A program made the translations under genes and the position numbers. The notes under the pieces were generated by a model that was not told the origin of the DNA, ran no database searches, and worked only from the letters and a program-made list of their open reading frames with translations. Of a stretch of DNA of 64,000 nucleotides, positions 25,396 to 34,358 are shown piece by piece (within the stretch, counting starts at the first letter, position 1; each line of letters begins with the position of its first letter). The DNA comes from CALAGB01 sp963713965 (GTDB lineage: Bacteria > Chloroflexota > Chloroflexia > Thermomicrobiales > Thermomicrobiaceae), in assembly GCA_963713965.1 (NCBI GenBank), contig OY970217.1:806001-870000 (forward strand), read 5' to 3'.

Positions 25396-25704
25396 TTACT
25401 GAGCGAACGCCACCAGAGCAATATGCCGAGCGCGCTTGATGGCGACGGCCAACGCCCGCTGATGTTTGGCGCACGTTCCGGTCTGGCGCCGAGGCTCGAT
25501 CTTTCCTCGGTCGGACACGTATCGGCGCAGGCGGCCGATGTCCTTGTAGTCGATATCTTCGATCTGATCCATGCAGAAGTTGCAGACCTTACGACGCGGA
25601 TAGTAGCGACCGCCGCCACCACCGAATCGTCGCCGCGGGCGGTCACTCGATCCGCCGCGATCCGAACGGCCCCGCGGGCCGGACTCTCGTCGATCTTCAG
25701 ACAT
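25396..25704 (-). CDS. rpsR: 30S ribosomal protein S18
   Basis: 102 residues. An Arg/Gly-rich N-terminal extension of about 35 residues precedes the conserved core KVCNFCMDQIEDIDYKDI and KRARHIALVAF. Cys residues in CNFC and one more in TGTCAKHQR suggest the zinc-binding form. GGAGAG precedes the ATG. It is the last gene of the rpsF-ssb-rpsR set; S6 and S18 bind each other on the 30S platform. Confidence 0.96.
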   Translation of the reverse strand: MSEDRRESGPRGRSDRGGSSDRPRRRFGGGGGRYYPRRKVCNFCMDQIEDIDYKDIGRLRRYVSDRGKIEPRRQTGTCAKHQRALAVAIKRARHIALVAFAQ

Positions 25705-25751
25705 TCGCTATCTCTCCATGCTGGTGCGTGAACGCCTGGTTGGCAGCCACG

Positions 25752-26186
25752 CTAGAACGGTACGTCATCAAAGTCTTCATCGAAGCGCTCTGAATCTGGC
25801 GACTCCTGACTCCTGGACGACGGTTCGCGGGAACTCGTACTGCCGCGCTCGCCTCGAGGGGTGAGGATGATCAGTTCGTTCACGATGACCTCGTTCGAGG
25901 TCCGCTCGGTTCCGTCGTTACCGGTGTACCGTCGCGACTGGAATCGGCCCTCTACGTAGACCTGAGTCCCTTTGCTGAGGTATTGATCAGCGATTTCGGC
26001 CAAACGGTCCCAACAAACGATGCGGAACCACTCGGTCTCATCCACTTGCTCACCGTCCGGTGATCGGCGACGACGGTTCACAGCGAGCGTGAAATCGGTC
26101 ACGGGCTTGCCGCTCGGAGTGAACCGCATTTCAGGGTCACGGCCAAGATTGCCGATCAGCATTATTTTGTTGAGACCCCGAGACAT
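25752..26186 (-). CDS. ssb: Single-stranded DNA-binding protein
   Basis: OB-fold SSB, 144 residues. It starts MSRGLNKIMLIGNLGRDPEMR and has TEWFRIVCWDRLAEIADQYL and YVEGRFQSRRY. A Ser/Gly-rich linker leads to the acidic tip FDEDFDDVPF, which recruits partner proteins in replication and repair. AGGAG lies 7 bases before the ATG. It sits between rpsF and rpsR, the usual bacterial order. Confidence 0.97.
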   Translation of the reverse strand: MSRGLNKIMLIGNLGRDPEMRFTPSGKPVTDFTLAVNRRRRSPDGEQVDETEWFRIVCWDRLAEIADQYLSKGTQVYVEGRFQSRRYTGNDGTERTSNEVIVNELIILTPRGERGSTSSREPSSRSQESPDSERFDEDFDDVPF

Positions 26187-26238
26187 GTTGACACTCCTAT
26201 CTGAGCAGTACGCCCGATCCGGCTACGCGGCGAGCGCG

Positions 26239-26844
26239 TTACTCCGACTCCTTTGGCTCATCATCCTCGTCGTCATCGTTCTCATCGTCGTCGGTTTCGT
26301 CGTCGTCTTCAGCCTCGTCGGCCGATTCCTCGCTCTCAGATTCCTCAGCTTCATCTTCGGCTTCGGCATCGTCGCTTTCGGATTCCTCAGCCTCGACTTC
26401 AGGCTCGTCGCCGTCGGTCTTCTCAGCCTGGTCGGTCGATTCTTCGCCCGTGGATTCCTGAGACGACTCGTCGGACGCGCCCTCCTCGCCAGGTTCCTGG
26501 GACTCTTCATCCTCTTCAGGAACGTGGAGGTGCTCTTGCCGGACGAGCAAATAACGAATAACTCGTTCATCCAGCTTCAGTTCGCGCTCGATATCTGAAA
26601 GGTCCGATGGTGAGGCCAGAAACTGAAACAGAACGTACGTTGCATCACGAAATCGTTGGATCGGATAGGCGAGTCGACGCCGTCCCCACGGAGTATCACG
26701 TTTGATGTAGGTGATCTCCGGGCCGGGACCTGTGACGTACCCGCTGACCGCGTCGATCGCCGCGGTAAGAGCCTCGTCGGTTACCTCGGGATTGATGAGG
26801 ACCATCAATTCGTATCCGCGAGGCGCACGGTGGAACTCACGCAA
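26239..26844 (-). CDS. rpsF: 30S ribosomal protein S6 with long acidic tail
   Basis: The S6 core fills residues 1-107 (YELMVLINPEVTDEAL, ETYIKRD-like EITYIKRDTPWGRRRLAYPI, DERVIRYLLVR). About 94 more residues follow, almost entirely Glu, Asp, Ser, Ala and Thr. Ordinary S6 is 95-135 residues, sometimes with a short acidic end that is glutamylated in E. coli. It starts with TTG at 26844 after AGGGGG. First gene of rpsF-ssb-rpsR, with a good promoter at 26990-26982 and a leader hairpin. Confidence 0.95.
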   Translation of the reverse strand: MREFHRAPRGYELMVLINPEVTDEALTAAIDAVSGYVTGPGPEITYIKRDTPWGRRRLAYPIQRFRDATYVLFQFLASPSDLSDIERELKLDERVIRYLLVRQEHLHVPEEDEESQEPGEEGASDESSQESTGEESTDQAEKTDGDEPEVEAEESESDDAEAEDEAEESESEESADEAEDDDETDDDENDDDEDDEPKESE

Positions 26845-26927
26845 CGATTCCCCCTTTCTCTGGGTATACGCTGGTTCGCCGCCGGACCGTTGCTATCCGG
26901 GTTGGACGCAGCGCAGAAAGGCAACAA

Positions 26928-26947
26928 GCCGGGAGGTTTCGCCCGGC
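26928..26947 (-). promoter_or_regulatory. rpsF leader hairpin, candidate S6:S18 control site
   Basis: GCCGGG / CCCGGC, a 6-bp stem with an 8-base loop, between the promoter and the start codon. Many bacteria have an S6:S18-binding leader at this place. I cannot show the diagnostic bulged CCG, so this is a positional guess. Confidence 0.35.
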
Positions 26948-26981
26948 GCATCCGGCAACTCCATTGGCCGGAAACTGGTCG

Positions 26982-26990
26982 ATTATAACA
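26982..26990 (-). promoter_or_regulatory. Promoter of rpsF-ssb-rpsR
   Basis: Extended -10 TGTTATAAT with perfect TATAAT, about 138 bases before the TTG start. Confidence 0.6.
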
Positions 26991-27058
26991 TCGAGTTGAG
27001 AACGGGCACAGATCGAGATCCTCGTATGAACGCGTACCGCGGCGGACGCAGATCAGGG

Positions 27059-27739
27059 TCAGCCCGATGCAGGATCGGCGCTCAGCGATGACCCGCACTT
27101 GGCACACCACTCGGCTCCGGGGAGAGCGACGGTGCCGCACTTCGGACAGGCCCGAACCTCGGGATGAACGCGCACGCCGCAGAAGGAACAGAATTCAGCA
27201 TCCACTTGCAATGGTTTGCCGCAGCTCGGGCAGACGCCGTCGACCACCGGCGGAATGCCGAGTTGTGCCTCCAGTTCTGCCACGCGCTTCTGATGCTCGA
27301 GCGGATAGCGTTTCCGCTGCTCGTTATATCCCCGGGCGTATTGATAGATGCCGTAGAAGGGATACAAGAACAGAACGAACGGAACGATGAAGAAAAAGAG
27401 CAGCACTGCGACGACACAGCCAACCGCCCGGTTGCCGCCCAGGTTCAGCCAGCGATGAGCGGCCAATGCGCGCACGTACCCTCGGAAGTTGATGGCAATC
27501 AACGCGCCATAGATGCAGAGGTAGCAGACGAGCCCGATGGTCCCGAACGTGCCGAATTCGGACTGACCGTCGGCGCCGGTATGGCTGTCGAGAAACATGG
27601 CCAGGATGCCACCAACCAGGCCCACCGCAAAGAGGCTCAGTGCCCAGCCGTAATAGCGTTGGGCTGCTTGAACATCCGACGAATGACCTGCAACATCCGG
27701 TTGGGACATCATCGCGTGCTCCAGCACTGAACTCGACAA
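27059..27739 (-). CDS. Membrane protein with double zinc ribbon
   Basis: 226 residues. Three transmembrane segments (about residues 31-50, 66-85 and 104-128) are followed by a charged linker helix. A double zinc-ribbon C-terminus has four CxxC knuckles (CPSC, CSFC, CPKC, CAKC). The ribbons face the cytosol if the usual inside-positive rule holds. No function is recognised; zinc-ribbon modules of this type often mediate protein contacts. It is divergent from the binding-protein gene at 27935. Confidence 0.7.
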   Translation of the reverse strand: MSSSVLEHAMMSQPDVAGHSSDVQAAQRYYGWALSLFAVGLVGGILAMFLDSHTGADGQSEFGTFGTIGLVCYLCIYGALIAINFRGYVRALAAHRWLNLGGNRAVGCVVAVLLFFFIVPFVLFLYPFYGIYQYARGYNEQRKRYPLEHQKRVAELEAQLGIPPVVDGVCPSCGKPLQVDAEFCSFCGVRVHPEVRACPKCGTVALPGAEWCAKCGSSLSADPASG

Positions 27740-27815
27740 CTTCGTTGATGGTAGCGAGATGATACACCTCGGTGGCCAGCGCTCCGCTAGCCAATACGGA
27801 TAATCTCTTGACTCA

Positions 27816-27845
27816 TTGGCGTCTTTTTTGACGGGTTCCTATACT
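27816..27845 (+). promoter_or_regulatory. Candidate promoter of the binding-protein gene
   Basis: TTGGCG, 18-base spacer, TATACT. It is positioned 89 bases before the GTG at 27935. Confidence 0.45.
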
Positions 27846-27934
27846 TAGGCGACGTCTGTCCGTTGGCGCTGACCAGTCAAGTGCGCGACCGTCGCGCTGA
27901 GGTCGGCACTCGGTACCTCGCGCTTGGAGACCTC

Positions 27935-29713
27935 GTGTATTCCTCCCGCCGGTCGGCGAGAGCGGCCGCGTGGATTCTCGTTCTCGTTTTGCTCTTTCCA
28001 GCATGTGTGGTGCATACGTCGGCCCCGACGCCAACGTCGAGCCCAAGCGCCGCCACGCCGGGTACTGTGCCGCCCACGGCAAAACCGCAGAAGGGCGGAA
28101 CGCTCGTTGTGGCGATGCCGGCCGAACCGGACGTGCTGAATTTCACCCTGAGTGATAACCCCGCGACGCTCGACGCGCTGAGCGCGCTCGACACGCGCAT
28201 GATTCGCGTTCGCGATGACGGCTCCTATGAGCCTCAACTCCTCACCGATGTCCCGACGCTGGAGAACAATGGCATCTCGGCTGACGGAATCACCTGGATC
28301 ATCCACTTCCGGCCAAAACTCGAGTGGTCCGACGGCAAGCCGCTGGACGCACGGGACTTTTTCTTCACCTGGAAAACGGTGACCAATCGCGCCTATCCCG
28401 CCATCGATCGATCAGGGTGGAGCGATATCGCCAGCATCGCGATGAGTCCGGATTATCTCACCGCCACAATCTCCGTCACGAAACCGACCGGGGATCTCAC
28501 CGATGCGATTCTGGCAGGTGGCAGCGAATCGACCGCCGGGTTCCTCCTCCCGGAGCACATTTTCGAGGACGTACCGGTCGCCGAGATCGCCCGCTCGGAC
28601 TATGGAGACGCGGGCCATGTCGGGAGCGGTCCGTTCGTGATCTCGAAGTGGTCTCAAGGCGATCAATTGATGATGGAGCGGAACGATCACTATTTCGGCG
28701 ACGCGGCCCGGCTCGACAAGATCGTGCTGCGGTTCGTGGCTGACTCCCGCGAGGTTATGACGAGTCTCTCGACGGGCGAACTGGATCTCGCGGTCGATCT
28801 TCCGGAAACCTCCGTGGTAGATCTGAGACAGATCCCGAGCGTCACCGAAGTTGTTGCGCCGAAAGCAGGTGGGGTTGAGACCATCGCGATCAACCTCAAT
28901 GATCCGGAGAATCTGACGAAGCCAAATCCGATCCTCTCCGATCTTGGTGTGCGCCGGGCGATCATGCTGGGATTCAATCGCCAGACGATCGTGGACGACG
29001 CCCTAAATGGTCAGACATCGTTGGCTATCACTCCGCTCGACTACACTGGGTGGGTTGTCCCCGATCTGAAACCATACGACTATGATCCCAACGAAGCGCG
29101 CCAGGCTCTGGATGTCGCGGGATGGAAGATGCAGAGCGACGGCGTCCGTGCGAAAGACGGAGTGCGACTGAGCGTCACGCTCACGGCTGTTCAGGGAGAC
29201 AGCCCACAAATCGTTTTGCAGCAGCGCATCGAAAAGGCGTTCGTCGACGACATGGCGACGATCGGGATTCAAATCGAACTGCGAAACGTGTCCGCTACGG
29301 AGCTCAATGCTGATCTCACCTCTGGCGGCATCCTTGCCAGCCGCTCGTTCGAAATAGTGCTATTGAACGAAAATCAGCGATCCGGTATTGAACGATTCGT
29401 CTGGCGGTTTGACAGCCACAACATTCCGAACGCGACCGACTCGAATGGCGGAAACGTCATGGGCTATTCAAGCGCGCTCGTGGACTCGGCCTTCGTCGGG
29501 CAAAGCCACGCGATCGATCCGCAATCACGCACCGATTTCATTTACGCTGCTCAGCGGTCGATCTATCGCGATTTGCCCGTCATACCGATCTATGACCATG
29601 TCGAGGTGGATGCGAGCCGATCCTACGTGCAGGGTCTCAAGCCGGGAGCAGTGGCGGGACTCTGGTGGAACGTGGAGACCTGGTGGATAGACCGGGGCGA
29701 GGCCGGTCCGTAA
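27935..29713 (+). CDS. Solute-binding protein, oligopeptide family 5 (orphan)
   Basis: 592 residues from the GTG at 27935, chosen because GGAG lies 5 bases upstream and a signal sequence follows directly (AAAWILVLVLLFPAC). A Thr/Pro/Ser linker precedes the SBP_bac_5 domain (GGTLVVAMPAEPD, YEPQLLTDVP, KLEWSDGKPLDARDFFFTW, YDPNEARQALD). It should capture peptides or similar solutes outside the membrane. The lipobox is imperfect (FPAC). No permease or ATPase genes are adjacent. Confidence 0.88.
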   Translation: MYSSRRSARAAAWILVLVLLFPACVVHTSAPTPTSSPSAATPGTVPPTAKPQKGGTLVVAMPAEPDVLNFTLSDNPATLDALSALDTRMIRVRDDGSYEPQLLTDVPTLENNGISADGITWIIHFRPKLEWSDGKPLDARDFFFTWKTVTNRAYPAIDRSGWSDIASIAMSPDYLTATISVTKPTGDLTDAILAGGSESTAGFLLPEHIFEDVPVAEIARSDYGDAGHVGSGPFVISKWSQGDQLMMERNDHYFGDAARLDKIVLRFVADSREVMTSLSTGELDLAVDLPETSVVDLRQIPSVTEVVAPKAGGVETIAINLNDPENLTKPNPILSDLGVRRAIMLGFNRQTIVDDALNGQTSLAITPLDYTGWVVPDLKPYDYDPNEARQALDVAGWKMQSDGVRAKDGVRLSVTLTAVQGDSPQIVLQQRIEKAFVDDMATIGIQIELRNVSATELNADLTSGGILASRSFEIVLLNENQRSGIERFVWRFDSHNIPNATDSNGGNVMGYSSALVDSAFVGQSHAIDPQSRTDFIYAAQRSIYRDLPVIPIYDHVEVDASRSYVQGLKPGAVAGLWWNVETWWIDRGEAGP

Positions 29714-29800
29714 CTTGCAAACTAGTATGCAATTAGAGACTGCAGATCGGCCACCACCCACGTCACTTGGTCGACCTCTCATCACGTCCAAACGCAGGGT

Positions 29801-30718
29801 TTAGCTGAATTCGTTGTTCCGTTGCCCCACTGGCTGAAGGATAGTTGCACCTTCGTACTCGATATCGAGTAGGCGTGAGGCGCCTGGAACTCCAACTTGT
29901 TGAGCGACGGCGTCAAACGCCGTGGCGACGTCGGCCGCGTGTTGCGCATCCACCAACGAGAGGACGGATGGCCCGGCACCGCTGAGGCAGGCGCCGTGTG
30001 CGCCCGCGGAAATACCTGCATCGATCATCGGTCCTACGTGGGGGAAGAGTGCGGCTCGATACGGCTGATGTAGCGAATCCCGCATGGCCTCGCTAAAGAC
30101 CGAGAAATCCCCCTGCATGAGCGAGAGAATGAGCAGTGACGAGCGCCCAATGTTGGCGACGGCGTCGCGGCGCGGGATTATGTCGGGCACAACGGCTCGG
30201 GCATCCGCGGTGAAGGCCAGCGCGTCCGGGATGAAGACGACCACTCGCAGATCGCCGTTCACGGGTACCCGGCGGAACAGCGTTCCGCGATCGCTGACCA
30301 GGGACAACGTCACCCCACCAAAGAGCGAGGCCGAAACGTTGTCGCCGTGTCCTTCAACTTCTGTGGCGAGTTCGAAAAGTCGCTGCTCGGAGAGGGGCTG
30401 GTCCAGCAGATGGTTACCGGCCACCAGGCCGGCCACAAGCGCGGTCGCGGAGCTACCGAGACCACGCGCCACCGGAATATCGGAGGAAACACGAATCAGG
30501 CAGCTCGGGGTCGGTTGATCAGCATCCCGCGCGGCGAGTTCGATACCGTGCTGAATCATGTTGTCTCCGCCGGCTAGATCAGGGCCACCCTCGATCAGGA
30601 TGCCTGAATCCGCGGACTCAATTTCCAGCCCCGTGAAGAGGTTCAGTGCGACGGCGAGCGTATCGAAGCCTGAGCCGAGATTAGCGCTCGATGCCGGAAC
30701 TTTGACGTTAAACCGCAC
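29801..30718 (-). CDS. thrB: Homoserine kinase
   Basis: Phosphorylates homoserine in threonine synthesis; GHMP kinase, 305 residues from the GTG at 30718. This start overlaps the end of thrC by 11 bases and places the family N-terminus VRFNVKVPASSANLGSGFD at residue 1. The GHMP ATP motif is VARGLGSSATALVAGL, and a late GACLSGAGPSVL glycine motif follows. Translational coupling to thrC is likely. Confidence 0.93.
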   Translation of the reverse strand: MRFNVKVPASSANLGSGFDTLAVALNLFTGLEIESADSGILIEGGPDLAGGDNMIQHGIELAARDADQPTPSCLIRVSSDIPVARGLGSSATALVAGLVAGNHLLDQPLSEQRLFELATEVEGHGDNVSASLFGGVTLSLVSDRGTLFRRVPVNGDLRVVVFIPDALAFTADARAVVPDIIPRRDAVANIGRSSLLILSLMQGDFSVFSEAMRDSLHQPYRAALFPHVGPMIDAGISAGAHGACLSGAGPSVLSLVDAQHAADVATAFDAVAQQVGVPGASRLLDIEYEGATILQPVGQRNNEFS

Positions 30719-31970
30719 GGTCAAGAACCCTCTCGAGCGCTTCCAAGGTGGGATCAATCACGACCGTGCGGTTGGCCAACGGTCGATTCTCCGACCCGCT
30801 TCCCAAGTGATACTCCATGACAACGTCGGCATCCTTCATCAAATGGCCAGTGAGATACCCCGCGACAAACGACGTTGCCGGAATCGTACCCGCCCGGACG
30901 AGCTTACGCAGTCCAGCAAGCGACGTTGCTGAAGCAGGTTCACAACCGATGCCGGCGCGATCGATCATGGCCTTGGCGTCCAGAATCTCGTCGTCGGTGA
31001 CGGCTTCAACCACTCCGTCCGTTTGTTCGATCATTCGTCGAGCTCGCGTGTAGCTGACCGGATCTCCGATGCGAATCGCCGAGGCTACCGTCGAGGCTTC
31101 AATCGGCTCGTAGCTGCGGAAATCGCTGATGAACGCTTCATGGAAGGGTGCCGCGCCGGCAGCCTGAACCACGGCGACGCGCGGCATCTTCTTCAGGATG
31201 CCAACCGTGCCGAGATCCGACAGCGCTCGGCCCAATGCGCCCGAGTTTCCAAGATTTCCGCCGGGCAGGACGATCCAATCCGGGACGCGCCATTCAAGTT
31301 GCTGCAGCAGATCGTAGAGGATGGTCTTCTGGCCCTCCAACCTGAACGCGTTAATCGAGTTCAGCAGGTAGATGTCGTGCGCCTCACAGGCTTCCTGGAC
31401 CAGCTTCATGGCCGCGTCGAAATCGCCGCGTACTTGAACGATCCTGGCTCCGTAGGCGATTGTCTGCCCAAGTTTGGCCGCTGAGATCTTGCCTTCCGGG
31501 ATGAATACGATGGACGGAATACCAGCGAGCGCGGCGTAGGCCGCGACCGAGGCTGACGTATTTCCCGTCGACGCGCATGCCACCATTTTGGCTCCGACCC
31601 ACTGAGCATGGCTTGTCGCGACGGTCATGCCCCGGTCCTTGAAGGAACCTGTCGGGTTCTCGCCTTCATGTTTGAGTACGAGGCGCTCGACTCCGGCCCA
31701 GCGAGCAAGCGTGTCTGACTCATACAGGTTTGTGTTGCCTTCGGGCTTGGTCACGACCGACTCGGTCGGGATGGTAGGCAGCAGCTCACGGAACCGCCAA
31801 ACACCGCTCCGGTCGAGTGGGTCGCGGCTGCCGAGGCGTTGATCGAAGGTGGCCGTGGAGATCGGCTCGGTCAGCTCGAGTACGACGTCGAGCAGGCCCC
31901 CACACTGGCAACGTGTTTGCACGCTACGAGCGGAGAATTGCTGGCCGCACTCCATACACCGAAGAAACAC
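30708..31970 (-). CDS. thrC: Threonine synthase
   Basis: Makes threonine from O-phosphohomoserine; PLP fold-type II, 420 residues from the GTG at 31970, supported by AAAGGA upstream. The frame is open to 32033 but then runs through a perfect hairpin. An N-terminal zinc-ribbon-like segment (CMECG then CQCGG) precedes the PLP domain with Lys in NPTGSFKDRGMT and the phosphate loop CASTGNTSAS. It is followed by an overlapping thrB. Confidence 0.94.
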   Translation of the reverse strand: MFLRCMECGQQFSARSVQTRCQCGGLLDVVLELTEPISTATFDQRLGSRDPLDRSGVWRFRELLPTIPTESVVTKPEGNTNLYESDTLARWAGVERLVLKHEGENPTGSFKDRGMTVATSHAQWVGAKMVACASTGNTSASVAAYAALAGIPSIVFIPEGKISAAKLGQTIAYGARIVQVRGDFDAAMKLVQEACEAHDIYLLNSINAFRLEGQKTILYDLLQQLEWRVPDWIVLPGGNLGNSGALGRALSDLGTVGILKKMPRVAVVQAAGAAPFHEAFISDFRSYEPIEASTVASAIRIGDPVSYTRARRMIEQTDGVVEAVTDDEILDAKAMIDRAGIGCEPASATSLAGLRKLVRAGTIPATSFVAGYLTGHLMKDADVVMEYHLGSGSENRPLANRTVVIDPTLEALERVLDRAV

Positions 31971-32006
31971 GAACGATCCTTTCAGTCGCGGATGAGATTC
32001 GCAGCA

Positions 32007-32035
32007 AGATGGCACAGGCGATGCCTGTGCCATCT
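32007..32035. repeat. Perfect 13-bp hairpin between permease and thrC
   Basis: AGATGGCACAGGC / GCCTGTGCCATCT with a 3-base loop, 36 bases after the permease stop and just upstream of thrC. No T run follows on either strand. It may end or protect the transporter mRNA or act in the thrC leader. Confidence 0.6.
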
Positions 32036-32071
32036 CGATTCGCGTCTGATCCTGGATTGGCGATTGACGGC

Positions 32072-33034
32072 TTAGCTCATACGACGCGGATCGAGCGCGT
32101 CGCGCAACCCGTCACCAACGTAGTTAATGCTAAGCACCGTAAGAAAGATCGCCATTCCTGGGAAGATAACCATCAACGGTGCGATCTGAATGAAGTTCTG
32201 TCCGTCATTCAGAAGGCGCCCCCAAGACGGAGTGTCCGGCGGGAAGCCGAGACCAAGGAACGACAACGTCGATTCGGTGATGATCGCCTGGGCGATGCCG
32301 AGCGTCGCGGCCACGATGACCGGGCTCAACACATTCGGCAGGATGTGTTTGAAAATGATCGAAGGGGTGCTCACTCCCACACTGCGCGCCGCCTCGATGA
32401 ACTCCTTCTCCTTGAGTGACAAGAAGGAGCCGCGGACGAGACGCGACACCGGCATCCAGTTCAGCGCACCGATAATGAACACGATCAATAAGAACGTGCC
32501 CAAGATAGTTCCAAACCGGTTACGCATACTGTCCTGGAACAGGTAGATGACGAGCAGCAGCAGCGGAAGCGTCGGCAACGAAATGAACATATCGGTGATA
32601 CGCATCAGCAGCGAGTCAGTGAATCCACCGAAATAACCGGCAATTGCACCAACCAGTGTGCCGAGCGTGATGGCTACGAGAGCGGCCACGATACCGACGG
32701 CAATTGAGACACGACCGCCCCAGAGCACTCGCGCGAACGCGTCATGGCCAAGGTCGTCGGTCCCCATCGGGTGAGCAAAGGACACGCTCTTATAGGAATC
32801 GGCAAAGCTGAAGTACGCGTAGCTGTGACCCCACAGCGGATACCCGATGGTGGTCGCCAGGAGAATGATCACCATCACGATCAGTCCAGCCATTGCCAGG
32901 CGGTGGCGTCTGAACTGCCTGAAGGCATCGCTCCACAACGACCGCGCTCGTTTTGATCGCAACTCCGTAAGAGCTGCTGCGCCCGTGCCGGCCTCGGACG
33001 GCGTTTGGGCTCTCTGTTCAGTGACCTCTGACAT
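32072..33034 (-). CDS. ABC permease, DppC/OppC type
   Basis: 320 residues, six transmembrane helices. The N-terminal cytosolic segment LWSDAFRQFRRHRLAMAGL is typical of OppC/DppC. The permease EAA-like loop is EFIEAARSVGVSTPSIIFKHILPN, where the missing ATPase would dock. GAGGAGGAG precedes the ATG. It is the partner of the upstream OppB-type permease (33 bases away). No OppD/OppF ATPase genes follow; thrC comes next. Confidence 0.93.
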   Translation of the reverse strand: MSEVTEQRAQTPSEAGTGAAALTELRSKRARSLWSDAFRQFRRHRLAMAGLIVMVIILLATTIGYPLWGHSYAYFSFADSYKSVSFAHPMGTDDLGHDAFARVLWGGRVSIAVGIVAALVAITLGTLVGAIAGYFGGFTDSLLMRITDMFISLPTLPLLLLVIYLFQDSMRNRFGTILGTFLLIVFIIGALNWMPVSRLVRGSFLSLKEKEFIEAARSVGVSTPSIIFKHILPNVLSPVIVAATLGIAQAIITESTLSFLGLGFPPDTPSWGRLLNDGQNFIQIAPLMVIFPGMAIFLTVLSINYVGDGLRDALDPRRMS

Positions 33035-33067
33035 CAGGAACTCCTCCTCACTGTCAAGCCCAGCGGC

Positions 33068-34027
33068 CTACGAGTACTTGATGCGTGGATCGAACACGCC
33101 ATACAGAATGTCCGCTACCAAGTTGAATATCACGACCAGCACCGCGAAGATGAACGCAATAGCCATCACCACGGGTGTGTCGCTCGCGTTGATCGCGGTA
33201 ATCAGCAACGATCCAATTCCCGGAACTCGGAAGATCTGCTCTGTCACCACGGCACCCGTGAAGACACCGGGAACACCCAGGGCGATGATAGTGATGACCG
33301 GGATCAGGGCGTTGCGCAGCGCGTGGCGGTTGATGACAGAGCCCTCATGCAGACCCTTCGCTCGTGCGGTGCGAACGTAATCCTGGTGAATGACTTCAAG
33401 CATTGAGGCGCGAACATACCGTGACAGTGTGGCCGTTTGGAAGAGGGCCAATACGGTGATGGGCATAAGTGTCTGTTTGACGTGCAGCCATGCCCCGGCT
33501 AAGCCGGGGGTGTCTATGTTCGATCTATATATCATCGGGAACCAACCGAGCTTGATCGTGAAGAGGATGATGAACAGAAGCCCGGTAAAGAATGTAGGTA
33601 GCGAGAACCCGATAAACGAGATCGTAGTGGCGATGTTGTCAAACAGCGAATACTGTTTGACGGCCCCTATTATCCCGATGGGTATCGCTAACAAGATCGA
33701 GATGAGATATGAGCTCCCAATCACGATGAGCGTAACTGGCAATCGATGTTTGATCTGTGTCATGACTGGGGCGCGAGTCTGGAATGAGTATCCGAAGTCT
33801 CCGTGAAGAACTGAGGTGAACCATTTCGCATAGCGGACCGGGATTGGATCATCGAGGCCCATGCTCTTGCGAATCTGCTGACGCACCGCTGGAGGAACCG
33901 AAGGGTTGAGAGCGAATTCAGACAGCGGATCGCCAGGGGCAAGCGCAAGAATCGTGAAGATGACCATACTAATGGCAATCAATGTAGGTATTGCCACCAG
34001 GATTCGGCGTATGAGATACCTGGTCAT
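33068..34027 (-). CDS. ABC permease, DppB/OppB type
   Basis: 319 residues, six transmembrane helices. It starts MTRYLIRRILVAIPTLIAIS, the standard OppB/DppB opening, with GDPLSEF in the first loop and the EAA-like loop DYVRTARAKGLHEGSVINRHALRN. It forms the channel with the DppC-type protein encoded next. The binding-protein gene lies upstream across a terminator-like hairpin and a 331-base gap. Confidence 0.94.
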   Translation of the reverse strand: MTRYLIRRILVAIPTLIAISMVIFTILALAPGDPLSEFALNPSVPPAVRQQIRKSMGLDDPIPVRYAKWFTSVLHGDFGYSFQTRAPVMTQIKHRLPVTLIVIGSSYLISILLAIPIGIIGAVKQYSLFDNIATTISFIGFSLPTFFTGLLFIILFTIKLGWFPMIYRSNIDTPGLAGAWLHVKQTLMPITVLALFQTATLSRYVRASMLEVIHQDYVRTARAKGLHEGSVINRHALRNALIPVITIIALGVPGVFTGAVVTEQIFRVPGIGSLLITAINASDTPVVMAIAFIFAVLVVIFNLVADILYGVFDPRIKYS

Positions 34028-34358
34028 CGAAACATCTTCTCCCCACTTGTGTTGCCGCCAGGAACGCTGACGACTCGCTGAAGGTGAGACGGGTCGTTCG
34101 TCGGAGTGCGTCGATTATCACTCGCCAATGAAGGCCATCATATCATGCGCAAAGTCTGACCGTCACCCCTGATTTTGGCGTCTAATTCATCGTCTGGGTG
34201 ATTAAATGGCCGATCCTCGCAGCATCTTTGGGGTGCTCCTGTCCGGACACACCTGTTCACGACTGCCGACAAATGGACCACGCCTGAAAGAGACGACGGC
34301 GCGGGGCGGACCCCCACGCCGTCGCCGCTGACGCGCAGAAACGTCGCTTTTCGCTTCG
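34028..34358. other. Gap between binding-protein and permease genes
   Basis: 331 bases without a supported gene. It holds the hairpin at 34295-34323. Such gaps with partial termination often lower permease relative to binding-protein expression. Confidence 0.6.
34295..34323 (-). terminator. Hairpin after the binding-protein gene
   Basis: GACGGCGTGGGG / CCCCGCGCCGTC, 12 pairs including one T-G, 5-base loop, then GTCTCTTTC. The T tract is weak, so partial termination is likely. Confidence 0.6.
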
